Assembly: GCF_900110575.1 (NCBI RefSeq)
Contig: NZ_FOEF01000003.1
Coordinates: 124,001 to 188,000 of the forward strand
DNA length: 64,000 nucleotides
Direction of reading: 5' to 3'
DNA from: Amycolatopsis saalfeldensis
Lineage (GTDB): Bacteria; Actinomycetota; Actinomycetes; Mycobacteriales; Pseudonocardiaceae
Shown: positions 42,778 to 51,878 of the stretch, piece after piece
Layout of the letters: every line of letters starts with the position of its first letter
Numbering within the stretch: the first letter of the stretch is position 1
The notes under the pieces: generated by a model
Told to the model about the DNA's origin: nothing
Seen by the model: the letters and a program-made list of their open reading frames with translations, nothing else
The model's database searches: none
Position numbers and translations under genes: made by a program

Positions 42778-44307
42778 TCAGTCCAAGAACTCGAGCTGGA
42801 CGGTCTTGCGGGGCATCAGGACCAGCGCGACGACGCTGAGCACGGCGACCCCGACCAGCGCGAGGAACACGTTGTGCGTGGCGTCCGCGAGGGCGCCGCG
42901 CACGAACCCGGCGGCGGCGGAATGGTCGGCGTGGCCGCCGAGCACCAGGCTGGTGGCGTCCACGCTGTCCGGCAGCTTGCCGGCCAGCTCCGCGGGCGGA
43001 TGGGCGAACCGGCCGGCCAGGGTGGCGTTGGCGATCGCGCCGAACAGCGCCGCGCCGACCGCGCTGCCGAGGGAGCGGCTGAACATGTTGGTCGCCGTCA
43101 CCACGCCCCGGCGCTCCCAGCCGACGGTCGACTGCACGGCCACCACCGTCGGGCTCGCGGCCAGGCCCAGCCCGATGCCGAGCACGAACGACGAGCCGGC
43201 CGCCGCCCAGATCGACGAGTCCGGTCCGAGCGTCGTGGTCAGCACCCCACCGGCGATGATGAACGCGGAGCCGATCAGCGCCGTGTCGCGGAACCCGATC
43301 TTCATGTAGACCCGGCCGGACAGCGAAGCGGCGAGCGGCCAGCCGATCGTCAGCGCGGCGAGGGCGAACCCGGCGGTGAGCGCGCCGGTGCCGAGCACGC
43401 CCTGGGCGTACGTCGGCAGGTATGAGCTCAGCCCCATCATCACCGCGCCGACCACCAGCGCGACCAGGCTGCCACCCACCAGCGTGCGCCGGGTGAACAC
43501 CCACAGCGGCAGCACCGGCTCCTTCGCCCGCTGCTCCACCAGCACGAACGCGATCAGCGCCAGCACGCCGGCCGCGAAGATCAGCAGGCTCGGCGCCGAA
43601 GCCCAGCCCCACGCGACTCCGCCTTCCAGCAGCGCGAGGATCAACGCCGTGCAGCCGAAAGTGAGCAGCGCGGCGCCGGTGTAGTCGATGCGGTGGCGGC
43701 TGCGCTCCACGCGCTCGGTGAACTTGCGGTAGAGCATCCAGGCGGCGATCGCGCCCAGCGGCAGGTTGACGAAGAAGATCCAGCGCCAGCTCAGGTACTC
43801 GGAGAACACGCCGCCGAGCGTCGGGCCGACCACTGACGCGATGGCCCAGACGCCGGCCAGGTAGCCCTGGACCCGGGCGCGCTCCTCGACCGTGTACAGG
43901 TCGCCGACCATGGTCATGCTGATCGGCTGCACCGCGCCGGCGCCGATGCCCTGCACCGCGCGCGCCGCGATCAGCACCGGCATGCTCCAGGCCGCGCCGC
44001 ACAGCACGGAGCCGGCCAGGAAGGCCGCGATGCCGAAGAACATCACCGGGCGGCGGCCGAGCACGTCGGCGAACTTCCCGTACAGCGGGACGGTGACGGC
44101 CTGCGTCAGCAGGTAGATCGAGAACAGCCAGGGGAACTGCGAAAACCCGCCGAGATCGCGGACGACGGACGGGACGGCGGTGGCGATGATCGTGCTGTCC
44201 AGCGCGACCAGCCCGGTGCTCAGCATGACCGCCGCGAGAACCGGTCCGCGCTCGGACCGCAGCCCGACGCCCTTCTTGGCCGTCGTGGCCGGGACCGCCG
44301 TGCTCAT
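42778..44307 (-). CDS. DHA2-family MFS multidrug exporter (EmrB/QacA type)
   Basis: A 509-residue protein with 14 predicted membrane helices. Helix 1 has LVALDSTIIATAVPSV (the D-TIV/ATA-P motif of DHA2), the helix 2-3 loop has GKFADVLGRRPV (motif A), and GIGAGAVQPISMTMVGDL is motif C-like. A large loop between helices 13 and 14 (residues about 445-490) faces outside. It exports hydrophobic or cationic drugs by proton antiport. No MarR/TetR regulator is directly next to it. ATG 44307 has only a weak ribosome-binding site (CTGGG). Confidence 0.9.
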   Translation of the reverse strand: MSTAVPATTAKKGVGLRSERGPVLAAVMLSTGLVALDSTIIATAVPSVVRDLGGFSQFPWLFSIYLLTQAVTVPLYGKFADVLGRRPVMFFGIAAFLAGSVLCGAAWSMPVLIAARAVQGIGAGAVQPISMTMVGDLYTVEERARVQGYLAGVWAIASVVGPTLGGVFSEYLSWRWIFFVNLPLGAIAAWMLYRKFTERVERSRHRIDYTGAALLTFGCTALILALLEGGVAWGWASAPSLLIFAAGVLALIAFVLVEQRAKEPVLPLWVFTRRTLVGGSLVALVVGAVMMGLSSYLPTYAQGVLGTGALTAGFALAALTIGWPLAASLSGRVYMKIGFRDTALIGSAFIIAGGVLTTTLGPDSSIWAAAGSSFVLGIGLGLAASPTVVAVQSTVGWERRGVVTATNMFSRSLGSAVGAALFGAIANATLAGRFAHPPAELAGKLPDSVDATSLVLGGHADHSAAAGFVRGALADATHNVFLALVGVAVLSVVALVLMPRKTVQLEFLD

Positions 44308-44455
44308 GCGCCCAGCCCGGTGACGTCGGCAGGCTGGTTCATCGGTGGTCTGCTCCTCGGGGTGCCCATGGCTGGCTTCAACTCTTTCGCCTCCGCAAGC
44401 ATTCCACGAACGAGTGAAGGGTTTTCGCGGACGCCCGGCCCGACATGATGGGGGG

Positions 44456-45604
44456 ATGGACACGTGGGTGCGGCCGATCCGCCGCGGATGGGTGGTGCGC
44501 GATCGCGTGCCGGGGCCGGATGTCGACGAGTTCGCGGAGCCGGACGCCGTCGTCGCCGCGCTGGCGTCCCCGGAGGCGGCGGGGGACACGCTGCTGGCCG
44601 TGCAGCATCCGGCTCGGACGCCGGCCGCGCTCGCCCGCGGGCTGGACCTGAACACGGCGCTGCCGTCGGCGCGCGCCGCCCTGGCCCGCATCCGGGCGCT
44701 GCACTACCGCTCGCTGACCGGCTTCGTCGCGGCGTACCGCATCGACGGCCCGGACGGGGCGGCTTCCGGGGTGCTGTGCCTGGTCGACCTTCGCGAGCTG
44801 AACTCGGGCGGCGCCCACGTGCGGCACACGGAGGAGGTGTACCCGCAGGTGGTCGCCGAGCGCGCCGCCGTGCTGTCCGGCCTCGGTTGCGCGACGAGCG
44901 CGGCGCTGCTGGTCCCGGCCGAGGGCGGGGCGCTGCTGACCGAGACCGTCGAATCGGCGTGCGCGGGGCTCGGCGGACCGGATGTGTCCACTGTGGACCT
45001 CGCGGGCCGCCGGCACGAGCTGTGGGTGGTGCCGTCCGGGACCGTGCAGGGGCGCCTGCTCACCGCCGTGGCCCGGTCGGACCTGCTGGTCGCGGACGGC
45101 AACCACCGGGTCGCGGCCGCCGCGGCCACGGGGCAGGGCGCCCTCCTCGCACTGGTCACGGCCGGGCCGCGGCTGGAGATCGGCGCGATCAACCGCGTCC
45201 TCACCGGGTTCTCCGCGGCCGAGCTGGCGAGCGCCTGGCGCGCGGCGGGCCTGGAAGTCGAGGCGACGGCGGACCGGACACCGCCGTCGTGCCCCGGCAC
45301 GGTGGTGGTCCTGGCCGGCGCCGAGGCCCTGCGCGTCACCCTGCCCGTGGTCGATTCCCTGATGATCGATCACGAGGCGGTCGAACGGCTGCTGTTCGCG
45401 CAGGCGCTGGGGGTGGACCCGGACGGGCCCGCGGTGCGGCCGCTGCCCGCGGGCCGCCCGGTGCCGCCGGGTGCGTTGGTCCAGCTCGCGCCCGTGCCGT
45501 TCGAGACGGTGCTGAAGGTCCACGCGGCGGGGCGGCGCCTGCCGCGCAAGGCCACCTATTTCACCCCGAAACCCCTCGGCGGGCTGGTGCTGGCCGAGAT
45601 CTGA
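44456..45604 (+). CDS. DUF1015-like protein
   Basis: A 382-residue soluble protein of the DUF1015 type. Family marks are the mid-protein DLLVADGNHRVAAAAA (GxHR motif) and the terminal ATYFTPKPLGGLVLAEI (YFxPKxxSGLV-like). DUF1015 members are widespread and of unproven function; some resemble sugar- or amino-acid-processing enzymes. It opens MDTWVRPIRRGWVVRDRV. The GGGGGG immediately before ATG 44456 is closer than usual, so a slightly later start (GTG 44468) is possible. It stands alone between MFS and lipoprotein genes. Confidence 0.75.
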   Translation: MDTWVRPIRRGWVVRDRVPGPDVDEFAEPDAVVAALASPEAAGDTLLAVQHPARTPAALARGLDLNTALPSARAALARIRALHYRSLTGFVAAYRIDGPDGAASGVLCLVDLRELNSGGAHVRHTEEVYPQVVAERAAVLSGLGCATSAALLVPAEGGALLTETVESACAGLGGPDVSTVDLAGRRHELWVVPSGTVQGRLLTAVARSDLLVADGNHRVAAAAATGQGALLALVTAGPRLEIGAINRVLTGFSAAELASAWRAAGLEVEATADRTPPSCPGTVVVLAGAEALRVTLPVVDSLMIDHEAVERLLFAQALGVDPDGPAVRPLPAGRPVPPGALVQLAPVPFETVLKVHAAGRRLPRKATYFTPKPLGGLVLAEI

Positions 45605-45614
45605 GGGCGGCCGC

Positions 45615-46913
45615 TCAGGGGATGATGCCGCGTGACTCGAGCGCGTCGGCCAGGCGTTCGCGCAGTTCCTGGGCGGTGGCCGGCGGGTCGATTTCGGCCG
45701 GTGGCGAAAGGACTTTCGAGATCACCGTCGAGAGGTTCTGGTACGCGGGGGTGAGCGGGCGCACGGCGGCGTCGCCGAGCGCCGTGCGGATGTCGTCCTT
45801 CATCGGGAACTGTTGCGCCATCGTGGGATTCTCGGTCGCGTTGGCGGGCTTCGCCGGGTCCAGCGGTGTGGTGTCGGTGTAGATCGAGGCGAGGCTGGGC
45901 GGCTCGCCGTCGAGAAGTGCTTGGTACTTCTGGCTTTCCTCGTTACGGAGGCAGAGCGCGGCCTCGAACGCCTCGCGTTTGTGCGGGGAGTAGGTGCTGA
46001 CGGCGAGGTTGTAGCCGCCGATCGTCCCGTGCGCCTCGCGCCCGGGCGCGGCGGCCGGGTACGGCGCCCACTTGATGTGGCCGACGTCCTGGGGCTTCTC
46101 CTGCGCGTAGGCCGCGTAGACGAACGGCCAGTTCAGCTGGAACGCCGCCTGCCCGCGCTGGAAGGCCTGGCGCACCTCGTCCTCCTTCTGGTTGGTCAGC
46201 GACGGGTCGGTGATTCCGGTGCCGGCCAAGGTTTTCAGCAGTTGCAGTGCCCGGACGGCGCCGTCGTCCATCACCACGGACTTGCCGTCGTCGGAGAGGA
46301 TGTGCCCGCCTTCGGAGGCGACGAGGGTGTTGTAGAAGACGACCAGCCCTTCGTACTGCGCGCCGGTGAAGACCACCTCGTACGGCTTGCCGGCGGCCTT
46401 GAGCCGCTGGGACTGCGCCATCATCTCGTCGAACGTCCGCGGCGGCGCCGGGGTGAGGCGGTCGTCGTACCAGAGCAGCTGGATGTTGGTGTTCTTGGTG
46501 GCGCCGTAGAGCTTCCCGTTCCACTGGGCGGTCGCGAGCGGCCCGGGCAGCACGTCCTTGGTGGCCGCGGCGCGGTCCGCCCCGGTCCACGGCTCGATCC
46601 AGCCGGCCTCGGCGAACTCGGGCACCCAGGTGACGTCCAGCCCGAGCACGTCCATGGAGTCGTCCCCCGCGGCGAGCCGCCGCACCATCTGCTCGCGCTG
46701 CCCGTCCGCCGCCCGCGGCAGCTTGTTGTAGACGATCCGGTACCGCCCCGCCGCCTGCCGGGTGCATTGGTCGACGAGGGTCTGCATGTGGTCTTCGGGG
46801 GAGAGGTAGAGGTTGATCGTGGTCCCGCTGCCGGCCGAACACCCGGCCACCAGCGCCCCCGCCACGATCGCCGCCCCCGCGAGGGCCCGTCCGCGCCTGG
46901 TCCCCTGCCGCAT
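45615..46913 (-). CDS. Orphan ABC sugar-binding lipoprotein (LpqY/family 1 type)
   Basis: A 432-residue extracytoplasmic solute-binding protein. The lipoprotein signal ends with the lipobox LVAGC, so it is anchored in the membrane. Next come family 1 binding-protein features: INLYLSPEDHMQTLVDQC, MDVLGLDVTWVPEFAEAGWIEPW, LYGATKNTNIQLLWYDDRL and FQLNWPFVYAAY. The overall pattern resembles LpqY, the trehalose-binding part of the mycobacterial SugABC importer, but no permease or ATPase gene lies nearby, so it must work with remotely encoded components. ATG 46913 follows GAGGAGG. It is divergent from the DNA ligase gene. Confidence 0.82.
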   Translation of the reverse strand: MRQGTRRGRALAGAAIVAGALVAGCSAGSGTTINLYLSPEDHMQTLVDQCTRQAAGRYRIVYNKLPRAADGQREQMVRRLAAGDDSMDVLGLDVTWVPEFAEAGWIEPWTGADRAAATKDVLPGPLATAQWNGKLYGATKNTNIQLLWYDDRLTPAPPRTFDEMMAQSQRLKAAGKPYEVVFTGAQYEGLVVFYNTLVASEGGHILSDDGKSVVMDDGAVRALQLLKTLAGTGITDPSLTNQKEDEVRQAFQRGQAAFQLNWPFVYAAYAQEKPQDVGHIKWAPYPAAAPGREAHGTIGGYNLAVSTYSPHKREAFEAALCLRNEESQKYQALLDGEPPSLASIYTDTTPLDPAKPANATENPTMAQQFPMKDDIRTALGDAAVRPLTPAYQNLSTVISKVLSPPAEIDPPATAQELRERLADALESRGIIP

Positions 46914-47034
46914 GAGGCCTCCTCGCACCGATCACCCGTCGTAGCCGAGAAGCCTCACATCGTGGCCGGTTGCCACTTTCGCGTCAAGGTGCGAAATCCT
47001 GCAGGTCAACGCGCTCGCGGCCTAGGATCGCCTC

Positions 47035-48126
47035 GTGAAGCTGCCCGTGATGCCGCCCGTGCGGCCGATGCTGGCCAAGGCCGTGCACGAGGTGCCGCGC
47101 GCCGGGGGACTGTGGTTCGAGCCCAAGTGGGACGGGTTCCGCTGCGTCGTGTTCCGCGATCACGACGAGGTGGAGCTGGGGTCGCGCAACGACCGGCCGT
47201 TGACGCGGTACTTCCCCGAGCTGGTCCAGCTGCTCAAGGACGCTTTGCCGCCACGGTGTGTCGTCGACGGGGAGATCGTGCTGGTGACGCCGCGGGGGCT
47301 GGACTTCGGGGCGCTTCAGCTGCGGCTGCATCCCGCGGCCTCGCGCGTGGCGAAGCTGGCCGAGGAGACGCCGGCCAGCTTCATCGCGTTCGACCTGCTG
47401 GCGCTCGGGGACCGTGATCTCACCGGGGAGCCGTTCAGCGAACGGCGGCGGCTGCTCGAAGAGGCACTCGGCGGCGATCCGACGGGCGTGCTGCAGCGCG
47501 TCCACCTCACGCCCCTGTCCACGGATCCGGACACCGCGCAGGACTGGTTCACCCGCTTCGAGGGCGCGGGCTTCGACGGGGTGATGGCCAAACCCGCCGA
47601 TCAGCCCTACGAGCAGGACAAGCGCGTGATGTGGAAGGTCAAGCACGAGCGGACGGCGGACTGCGTCGTCGCCGGGTTCCGGTGGCACAAGGACGGCGCC
47701 GGGATCGGGTCGCTGCTGCTCGGGCTGTTCGACGAGCGCGGCGAGCTGCACCACGTCGGCGTCGCCAGCAGTTTCACCGCGAAGCGGCGGCGGGAGCTGG
47801 TCGAAGAACTCAAGCCCCTGACCGAAAACGCGCTGGACGGGCATCCCTGGCGGACCTGGGCCGAGTACCAGACCGCCGACGAGGAGACCGGGCGGCGGCC
47901 CGGCGCGAACAGCCGCTGGGCGCCGCAGAAGGACCTGAGCTGGGAGCCGGTGCGGCCCGAGTGGGTCGCCGAGATCCGGTACGAGCACCTGCAGGGCGGT
48001 CGGCTGCGGCACGGCGGTCGGCTGGTGCGCTTCCGGCCCGACCGCGAACCCGCGTCCTGCACGTACGCCCAGCTCGAGGAGGCGCCGCCCGCCGAGCTGG
48101 CCGCGCTGTTCCGGGAGGCGAGATGA
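47035..48126 (+). CDS. ligC: ATP-dependent DNA ligase, LigC type
   Basis: A 363-residue two-domain ligase. The adenylation domain has Lys31 in FEPKWDGFRCVVF (motif I), VVDGEIVL (motif III), GVMAKPADQPYEQDKRVMWKVKH (motifs IV and V); an OB-fold with RFRPDREPASCTYAQL closes the protein. The length fits stand-alone LigC rather than multidomain LigD. It seals nicks with ATP. The gene overlaps the following primase-polymerase gene by 4 bp (ATGA). In mycobacteria LigC1 is encoded with Prim-PolC and acts in excision repair; the same arrangement occurs here. No Ku gene is adjacent. Confidence 0.9.
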   Translation: MKLPVMPPVRPMLAKAVHEVPRAGGLWFEPKWDGFRCVVFRDHDEVELGSRNDRPLTRYFPELVQLLKDALPPRCVVDGEIVLVTPRGLDFGALQLRLHPAASRVAKLAEETPASFIAFDLLALGDRDLTGEPFSERRRLLEEALGGDPTGVLQRVHLTPLSTDPDTAQDWFTRFEGAGFDGVMAKPADQPYEQDKRVMWKVKHERTADCVVAGFRWHKDGAGIGSLLLGLFDERGELHHVGVASSFTAKRRRELVEELKPLTENALDGHPWRTWAEYQTADEETGRRPGANSRWAPQKDLSWEPVRPEWVAEIRYEHLQGGRLRHGGRLVRFRPDREPASCTYAQLEEAPPAELAALFREAR

Positions 48127-49112
48127 TCCTCGAGGTCGACGGGGTCGAGCTGACCGTGTCCAGCCCGGACAAGGTCTACTTTCCCGAGCACGGCGAGACG
48201 AAGCTCGACCTCGTCCGCTACTACCAGGCCGTCGCCGGGCCGCTGCTCGACCGGCTCGGCGGCCGCCCGCTGCTGCTGGAGCGCTACCCGGACGGCGCGG
48301 GCGGCAAGTCCTGGTTCCAGAAGCGGGTCAAGAACCCACCGGACTGGCTGACCACGACCGTCGTCTCCACCCCGAACGGCACGACCAGCGACGCGCTGGT
48401 GGCCGCCGACCTCGCGCACGTGCTGTGGGCGGTCAACCAGGGCTGCCTCGGCTTCCACGTCTGGCCGAACCGCGCTGGTGCCCTGGACATCGCCGACGAG
48501 CTGCGGATCGACCTCGACCCGTCACCCGGCATCGGGTTCCCGCAGCTGCGCGACGCCGCCGTGCTCGTGCGCGCGTTCCTCGGCGAGCTGAGCATCGAGG
48601 CGTACGTGAAGACGTCCGGCTCCCGCGGCCTGCACCTGTACGCGATCCTCGAGCCGCGCTGGGACGGCTACCAGGTCCGCGCCGCGGCCGTCGCGCTCGC
48701 CCGGGCGCTGGAACGGCGGCACCCGGACCTCATCACCGCCCAGTGGTGGAAGGAGGAGCGCGGCTCACGCGTGTTCGTCGACTTCAACCAGAACGCGCCG
48801 CACAAGACGGTGTTCGGCGCGTGGTGCGTGCGCCCGCGCGTCGGCGGGCAGGTGTCCACGCCGATTTCCTGGGACGAGCTGCCGACCGTCGAGCCGGACA
48901 CGCTCACGCTGTCCACGGTCCCGGCCCGCCTCGCGTCGGCCGGCGACCCGTGGGCGGGCGCGAACGACCGGCCGCAGTCGATCGAGCCGTTGCTGGAGCT
49001 GTCCCGTGCGGACCTCGCGAGCGGGCTGATGGACGCGCCGTGGCCGCCGGTCTACCCGAAGATGCCGAACGAGCCGCCGCGCGTCGCGCCCAGCCGCGCC
49101 AAGAAGGCTTGA
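48123..49112 (+). CDS. LigD-Pol-like primase-polymerase (Prim-PolC type)
   Basis: A 329-residue AEP-superfamily polymerase. The catalytic DxD is in RIDLDPSPG, TSGSRGLHLYAILEP binds the incoming nucleotide phosphates, and SRVFVDFNQNAPHKT carries the third acidic residue. It lacks ligase and phosphoesterase parts, so it is a stand-alone polymerase translated with LigC. Such enzymes fill short gaps and prefer ribonucleotides. The stop codon TGA (49110-49112) begins the left arm of a palindrome that has been split by an insertion element just downstream. Confidence 0.9.
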   Translation: MILEVDGVELTVSSPDKVYFPEHGETKLDLVRYYQAVAGPLLDRLGGRPLLLERYPDGAGGKSWFQKRVKNPPDWLTTTVVSTPNGTTSDALVAADLAHVLWAVNQGCLGFHVWPNRAGALDIADELRIDLDPSPGIGFPQLRDAAVLVRAFLGELSIEAYVKTSGSRGLHLYAILEPRWDGYQVRAAAVALARALERRHPDLITAQWWKEERGSRVFVDFNQNAPHKTVFGAWCVRPRVGGQVSTPISWDELPTVEPDTLTLSTVPARLASAGDPWAGANDRPQSIEPLLELSRADLASGLMDAPWPPVYPKMPNEPPRVAPSRAKKA

Positions 49113-49136
49113 GTGTTGAGGACAGGGTGGATTCAT

Positions 49137-50191
49137 GCGGTTGTTGCAACTGGTTTCGAGGGTTTTGCGGGGGCGGTCGTCGAGTTCGACCGCGACCTCG
49201 GCCAGGCGGGCCGGGGTGTGGGCGGCTAGGTCGGTACTTTTGGGGAAGTATTGGCGCAGCAGTCCGTTGGTGTTCTCGTTCGAACCTCGCTGCCAGGGTG
49301 AGTGCGGGTCGCAGAAGTAGATGGCCATCTCGGTGGCCATGGTGATGGTGGCGTGCTGGGCCATCTCGGTGTCCTGGTCCCAGGCCAGCGACCGGCGCTG
49401 TTGCCCGGGCAGCCGCCGGATCGTGGTGATCATGGTTTCGGCGACCCCGGTGGCGTCTTCGCGCTCGGGCAGGTGCAGCAGCAGGCAGGAACGGGTGCTG
49501 CGCTCGACCAGGGTCCCGATCACCGATTGGCTGTCTTTGCCGACGATCAGGTCGCCTTCCCAGTGCCCGGGGATGGCCCGGGTCGGCGGCTTCGGCGGGG
49601 GCGTTCGGAGATCGGGACCATTCCGGCGATCTTGCCCTGGCGGGTGCGACGCCCGTCAGGGGTGCGCTGGGGTGTGCGGACGGCTCGTCCGGTGCGCAGG
49701 CAGGCGGCGAGTTCGCGGTGCAGCCCGCCGCGGGCTTGGACATAGAGGGCCTGGCAGATGGTTTCGTGGGTCACGTGCATCCTCGGCTGGTCGGGGAAGT
49801 CCCGTTTCAGCCTGGCAGCGATCTGCTCGGGCGACCACCGGGCCCGCAGGTCTTGCTGGACGCGGGCGTGCAGGGCGGGGTTGGTGGTCAGCTTCGCGGG
49901 TTTCGGTCGTTTCGCGTGGTGTTCGGCGGTGTGTTGGGCGGTGCTGGCCCGGTAGCCGGCAGCGGTGCTGTTGCGAGCCAGTTCCCACTCGGCCCAGGAC
50001 AGCAAGCGGCCCGAGCAGGCCACCGGCGCGTTGGTGATCACGCCGCCAGCCTGCTCGAACAACCGTCTCCCGCTCGCCGGCGACACGCCGGACGCTATCG
50101 CCGCCCGGTCCACCGACAGCCCCGCCCGGACCTGGTCCCAGAACCCGACCCGCACCTCCCGGGACAGCCACCGACGACACTTCCCCGTCAT
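49137..50191 (-). pseudogene. IS30-family transposase, double frameshift
   Basis: The start ATG 50191 follows AGGAGGTGC. The N-terminal HTH parts (CRRWLSREVRVGFWDQVRAG, SPEQIAARLKRDFPDQP, THETICQALYVQARGGL) are in one frame up to about 49602. Two single-base insertions, one in the run of five at 49597-49601 and one in CCCGGG at 49577-49582, shift the frame by two. In the third frame the catalytic core resumes as IPGHWEGDLIVGKDSQSVIG, then LAWDQDTEMAQH and SPWQRGSNENTNGLL, so all three DDE residues survive but cannot be read together. After RPRKTLE the normal C-terminus is missing, indicating a small deletion near the end. Inactive. Confidence 0.82.
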
Positions 50192-50227
50192 GACAGCACC
50201 TCCTGCATCAGGTGCTGCAACGACCAC
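49137..50227 (-). mobile_element. Decayed IS30-family insertion sequence
   Basis: About 1.09 kb. The ends share GCGGTTGTTGCAAC (49137-49150) and, inverted, GTGGTCGTTGCAGC (50227-50214), 11 of 14 positions matching. The two flanks outside also both begin GGGT reading inwards (49125 and 50236), so the real ends may lie up to 12 bp further out. No clean target duplication is left. The element sits inside a palindromic terminator between the polymerase gene and a small zinc-ribbon gene. Confidence 0.75.
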
Positions 50228-50238
50228 TAGGACCCAAG

Positions 50239-50270
50239 CGGTTCTAACCGTCCTGAACCACTCACGAGAG
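50239..50270. terminator. Right half of a GACTCGTGAGTGTT-family palindrome (copy 3, split by the IS)
   Basis: CGGTT-CT-AACCG (50239-50250) is the inner hairpin and TCCTGAACCACTCACGAG (50251-50268) the outer right arm. The matching left arm, TGAGTGTTGAGGAC, is found at 49110-49123, on the far side of the IS30 element. The stop codon of the downstream gene (50262-50264) lies inside the right arm, as in copies 1 and 2. Confidence 0.7.
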
Positions 50271-50528
50271 CGGCAGGTCGAAGGCGAGCTGCTCGGTCCC
50301 GCCGGCTGTGGCGGGCGAGCCGGACAGGGTGGCGGCGCAGGCCGGGCACGGGGCGACGGCGCCGAGGTCGATCGGCGTCCAGGTGCGGGATTCGCGTTCG
50401 CCGCAGGCCGAGGCGCGGTAACGCAGGTCGCCGGAGCGGGTCATCAGGTGGGCGACGGGGGAGTCCTCGGGCAGCGCGCCGACGAGGTACCAGCGCGTCG
50501 CGCCGAGGAGCGTGGACGGATTCGCCAT
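50262..50528 (-). CDS. Small zinc-ribbon-like hypothetical protein
   Basis: An 88-residue protein with a C-terminal CPAC pair (VAPCPACAATL) and a single earlier cysteine (SACGERES), suggestive of a partial zinc ribbon. The middle (DLRYRASACGERESRTWTPIDLGA) recalls small actinobacterial proteins of unknown role. ATG 50528 is preceded by AGGAGGAAC. It follows the COG0523 GTPase gene on the same strand with an 86-bp gap, so a shared link to zinc is conceivable but unproven. Confidence 0.65.
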   Translation of the reverse strand: MANPSTLLGATRWYLVGALPEDSPVAHLMTRSGDLRYRASACGERESRTWTPIDLGAVAPCPACAATLSGSPATAGGTEQLAFDLPLS

Positions 50529-50614
50529 GGAACTGTTCCTCCTGGGGAGGGCGGTTCAGCAGCTTTCCTTACACCACGGCCAGTGTCCGTCGCCGTGCGC
50601 GGGAATCCGTGCGT

Positions 50615-51664
50615 TTACGCCTGTTCGGCGTGGCGCGCTCCGTCGTCCGGCTCGTCGAGGTAACGCAGGATCCGCAGCATGCCGCGCTCGTCCGGCGTGC
50701 TGTCGCCGGCGAGGCAGGCCTCGAGCCGGCGGGTCAGGTCGGCGGCGTCGAAGCCCGCGCCGATCAGCACCAGCTCGGTGCGCCGCGGCCGTCCCGCCGG
50801 CCAGGCGGACCGGTCGAACTCGACGAATCCGCCGACGGTGTGCAGCCCGAACCGCGACCGGATGCCGTTCGGGCCCAGGTCGAGGTGGCCTTTCACCCGG
50901 TACAGCCCGGCGGGGCGCTGCTCCAGGAAGTCCAGGAAACGCCGCGGCGAAAGGGGCTGTTCCGCGGTGAACGTGACGCTCTCGTAGGCCGCGTGCAGGT
51001 GCCGGGAGTGGTCCTCGTGCTCCCGCAGGTCGTCGAACGAGAGCTGGCCGAAGCGCTCGCGCGGCCTCGGGTCGAAGAACAGCTCCGGGTCGACGCAGCC
51101 GTGGTCGGTGACCAGCAGCGGGACGCCCGGCGCCAGCTCTTCGACGGTGCCGCGCGTTTTGGCCAGCTCCCCGGCCGTCACGCGGTCGGCCTTGTTGAGC
51201 ACCACCAGGTCGGCGACGCGCAGATGGTCGGCCAGCTCGGGGTGGCGTTCGCGGGTGGCCGCGAACTCGGCGGCGTCGACCACTTCGGCGAGCCCGCCGT
51301 AACGGATGCCCGGGTTGTCGCTGGCGATCATCAGCCGCACCAGGTCACGCGGCTCGGCGATGCCGCTGGCCTCGACGACGATCACGTCGATGCCCGCCTC
51401 GGCGTCGGCGAGCTTGCCGAGCATGGCGTCGAGGCCACTGGCGTCCACGGCGCAGCACAGGCAGCCGTTGCCGAGCGAGACCATGGTGTCCACCTGGCCG
51501 GAGACGGCGAGCGCGTCGATGTTCACCCGGCCGAAGTCGTTGACGACCACCCCGACCCGCGCGCCCTGCCGGTTGGCCAGCAGATGGTTGAGCATCGTGG
51601 TCTTGCCCGAGCCGAGGAAGCCCGCGACGAGGACCACCGGGATCCGCTGCCTGGCCACCCGCAC
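50615..51664 (-). CDS. CobW/COG0523-family GTP-binding metallochaperone
   Basis: A 349-residue G3E GTPase. The P-loop is GFLGSGKTTMLNHLL, the metal-binding motif is GNGCLCC, the Walker B region is IDVIVVEASGIAEP and the specificity motif is NKAD. The C-terminal CobW_C domain includes LYRVKGHLDLG and a His-rich stretch (EHEDHSRHLHAA) upstream of it. COG0523 proteins insert or deliver metals, often zinc under limitation. No Zur box was recognised in the 200 bp upstream, and no cobalamin genes are near, so a zinc role is likelier than a cobalamin role. The start codon is GTG. Confidence 0.9.
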   Translation of the reverse strand: MRVARQRIPVVLVAGFLGSGKTTMLNHLLANRQGARVGVVVNDFGRVNIDALAVSGQVDTMVSLGNGCLCCAVDASGLDAMLGKLADAEAGIDVIVVEASGIAEPRDLVRLMIASDNPGIRYGGLAEVVDAAEFAATRERHPELADHLRVADLVVLNKADRVTAGELAKTRGTVEELAPGVPLLVTDHGCVDPELFFDPRPRERFGQLSFDDLREHEDHSRHLHAAYESVTFTAEQPLSPRRFLDFLEQRPAGLYRVKGHLDLGPNGIRSRFGLHTVGGFVEFDRSAWPAGRPRRTELVLIGAGFDAADLTRRLEACLAGDSTPDERGMLRILRYLDEPDDGARHAEQA

Positions 51665-51878
51665 CCCTCTCGGTCGTCGCCGCGACCTTACCTTCCGGGC
51701 CCGCGGTGACTCACCATTGAAGTGGTTGTTTCCCCGGTGTGGTCGGGTAACCTACCCCGTCTGATCGGATCCCTTGGGGCTACAGGGTTTCCTGATCATG
51801 AGCACGGACAGGCGGCGGAGGGGCAATGCCCTTTTCCGGCGTTTCACAGGTGGTGTTCTCGGAGAGTGGAGTAGCCCG
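51665..51878. promoter_or_regulatory. Divergent intergenic region, CobW-type gene and NO synthase gene
   Basis: A 214-bp gap. An open frame continuous with the NO synthase runs through part of it to an ATG at 51798 (MSTDRRRRGNALF), but the GTG at 51879 with GGAG 7 nt upstream is preferred. No convincing Zur, Fur or NO-responsive box was seen. Confidence 0.4.
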
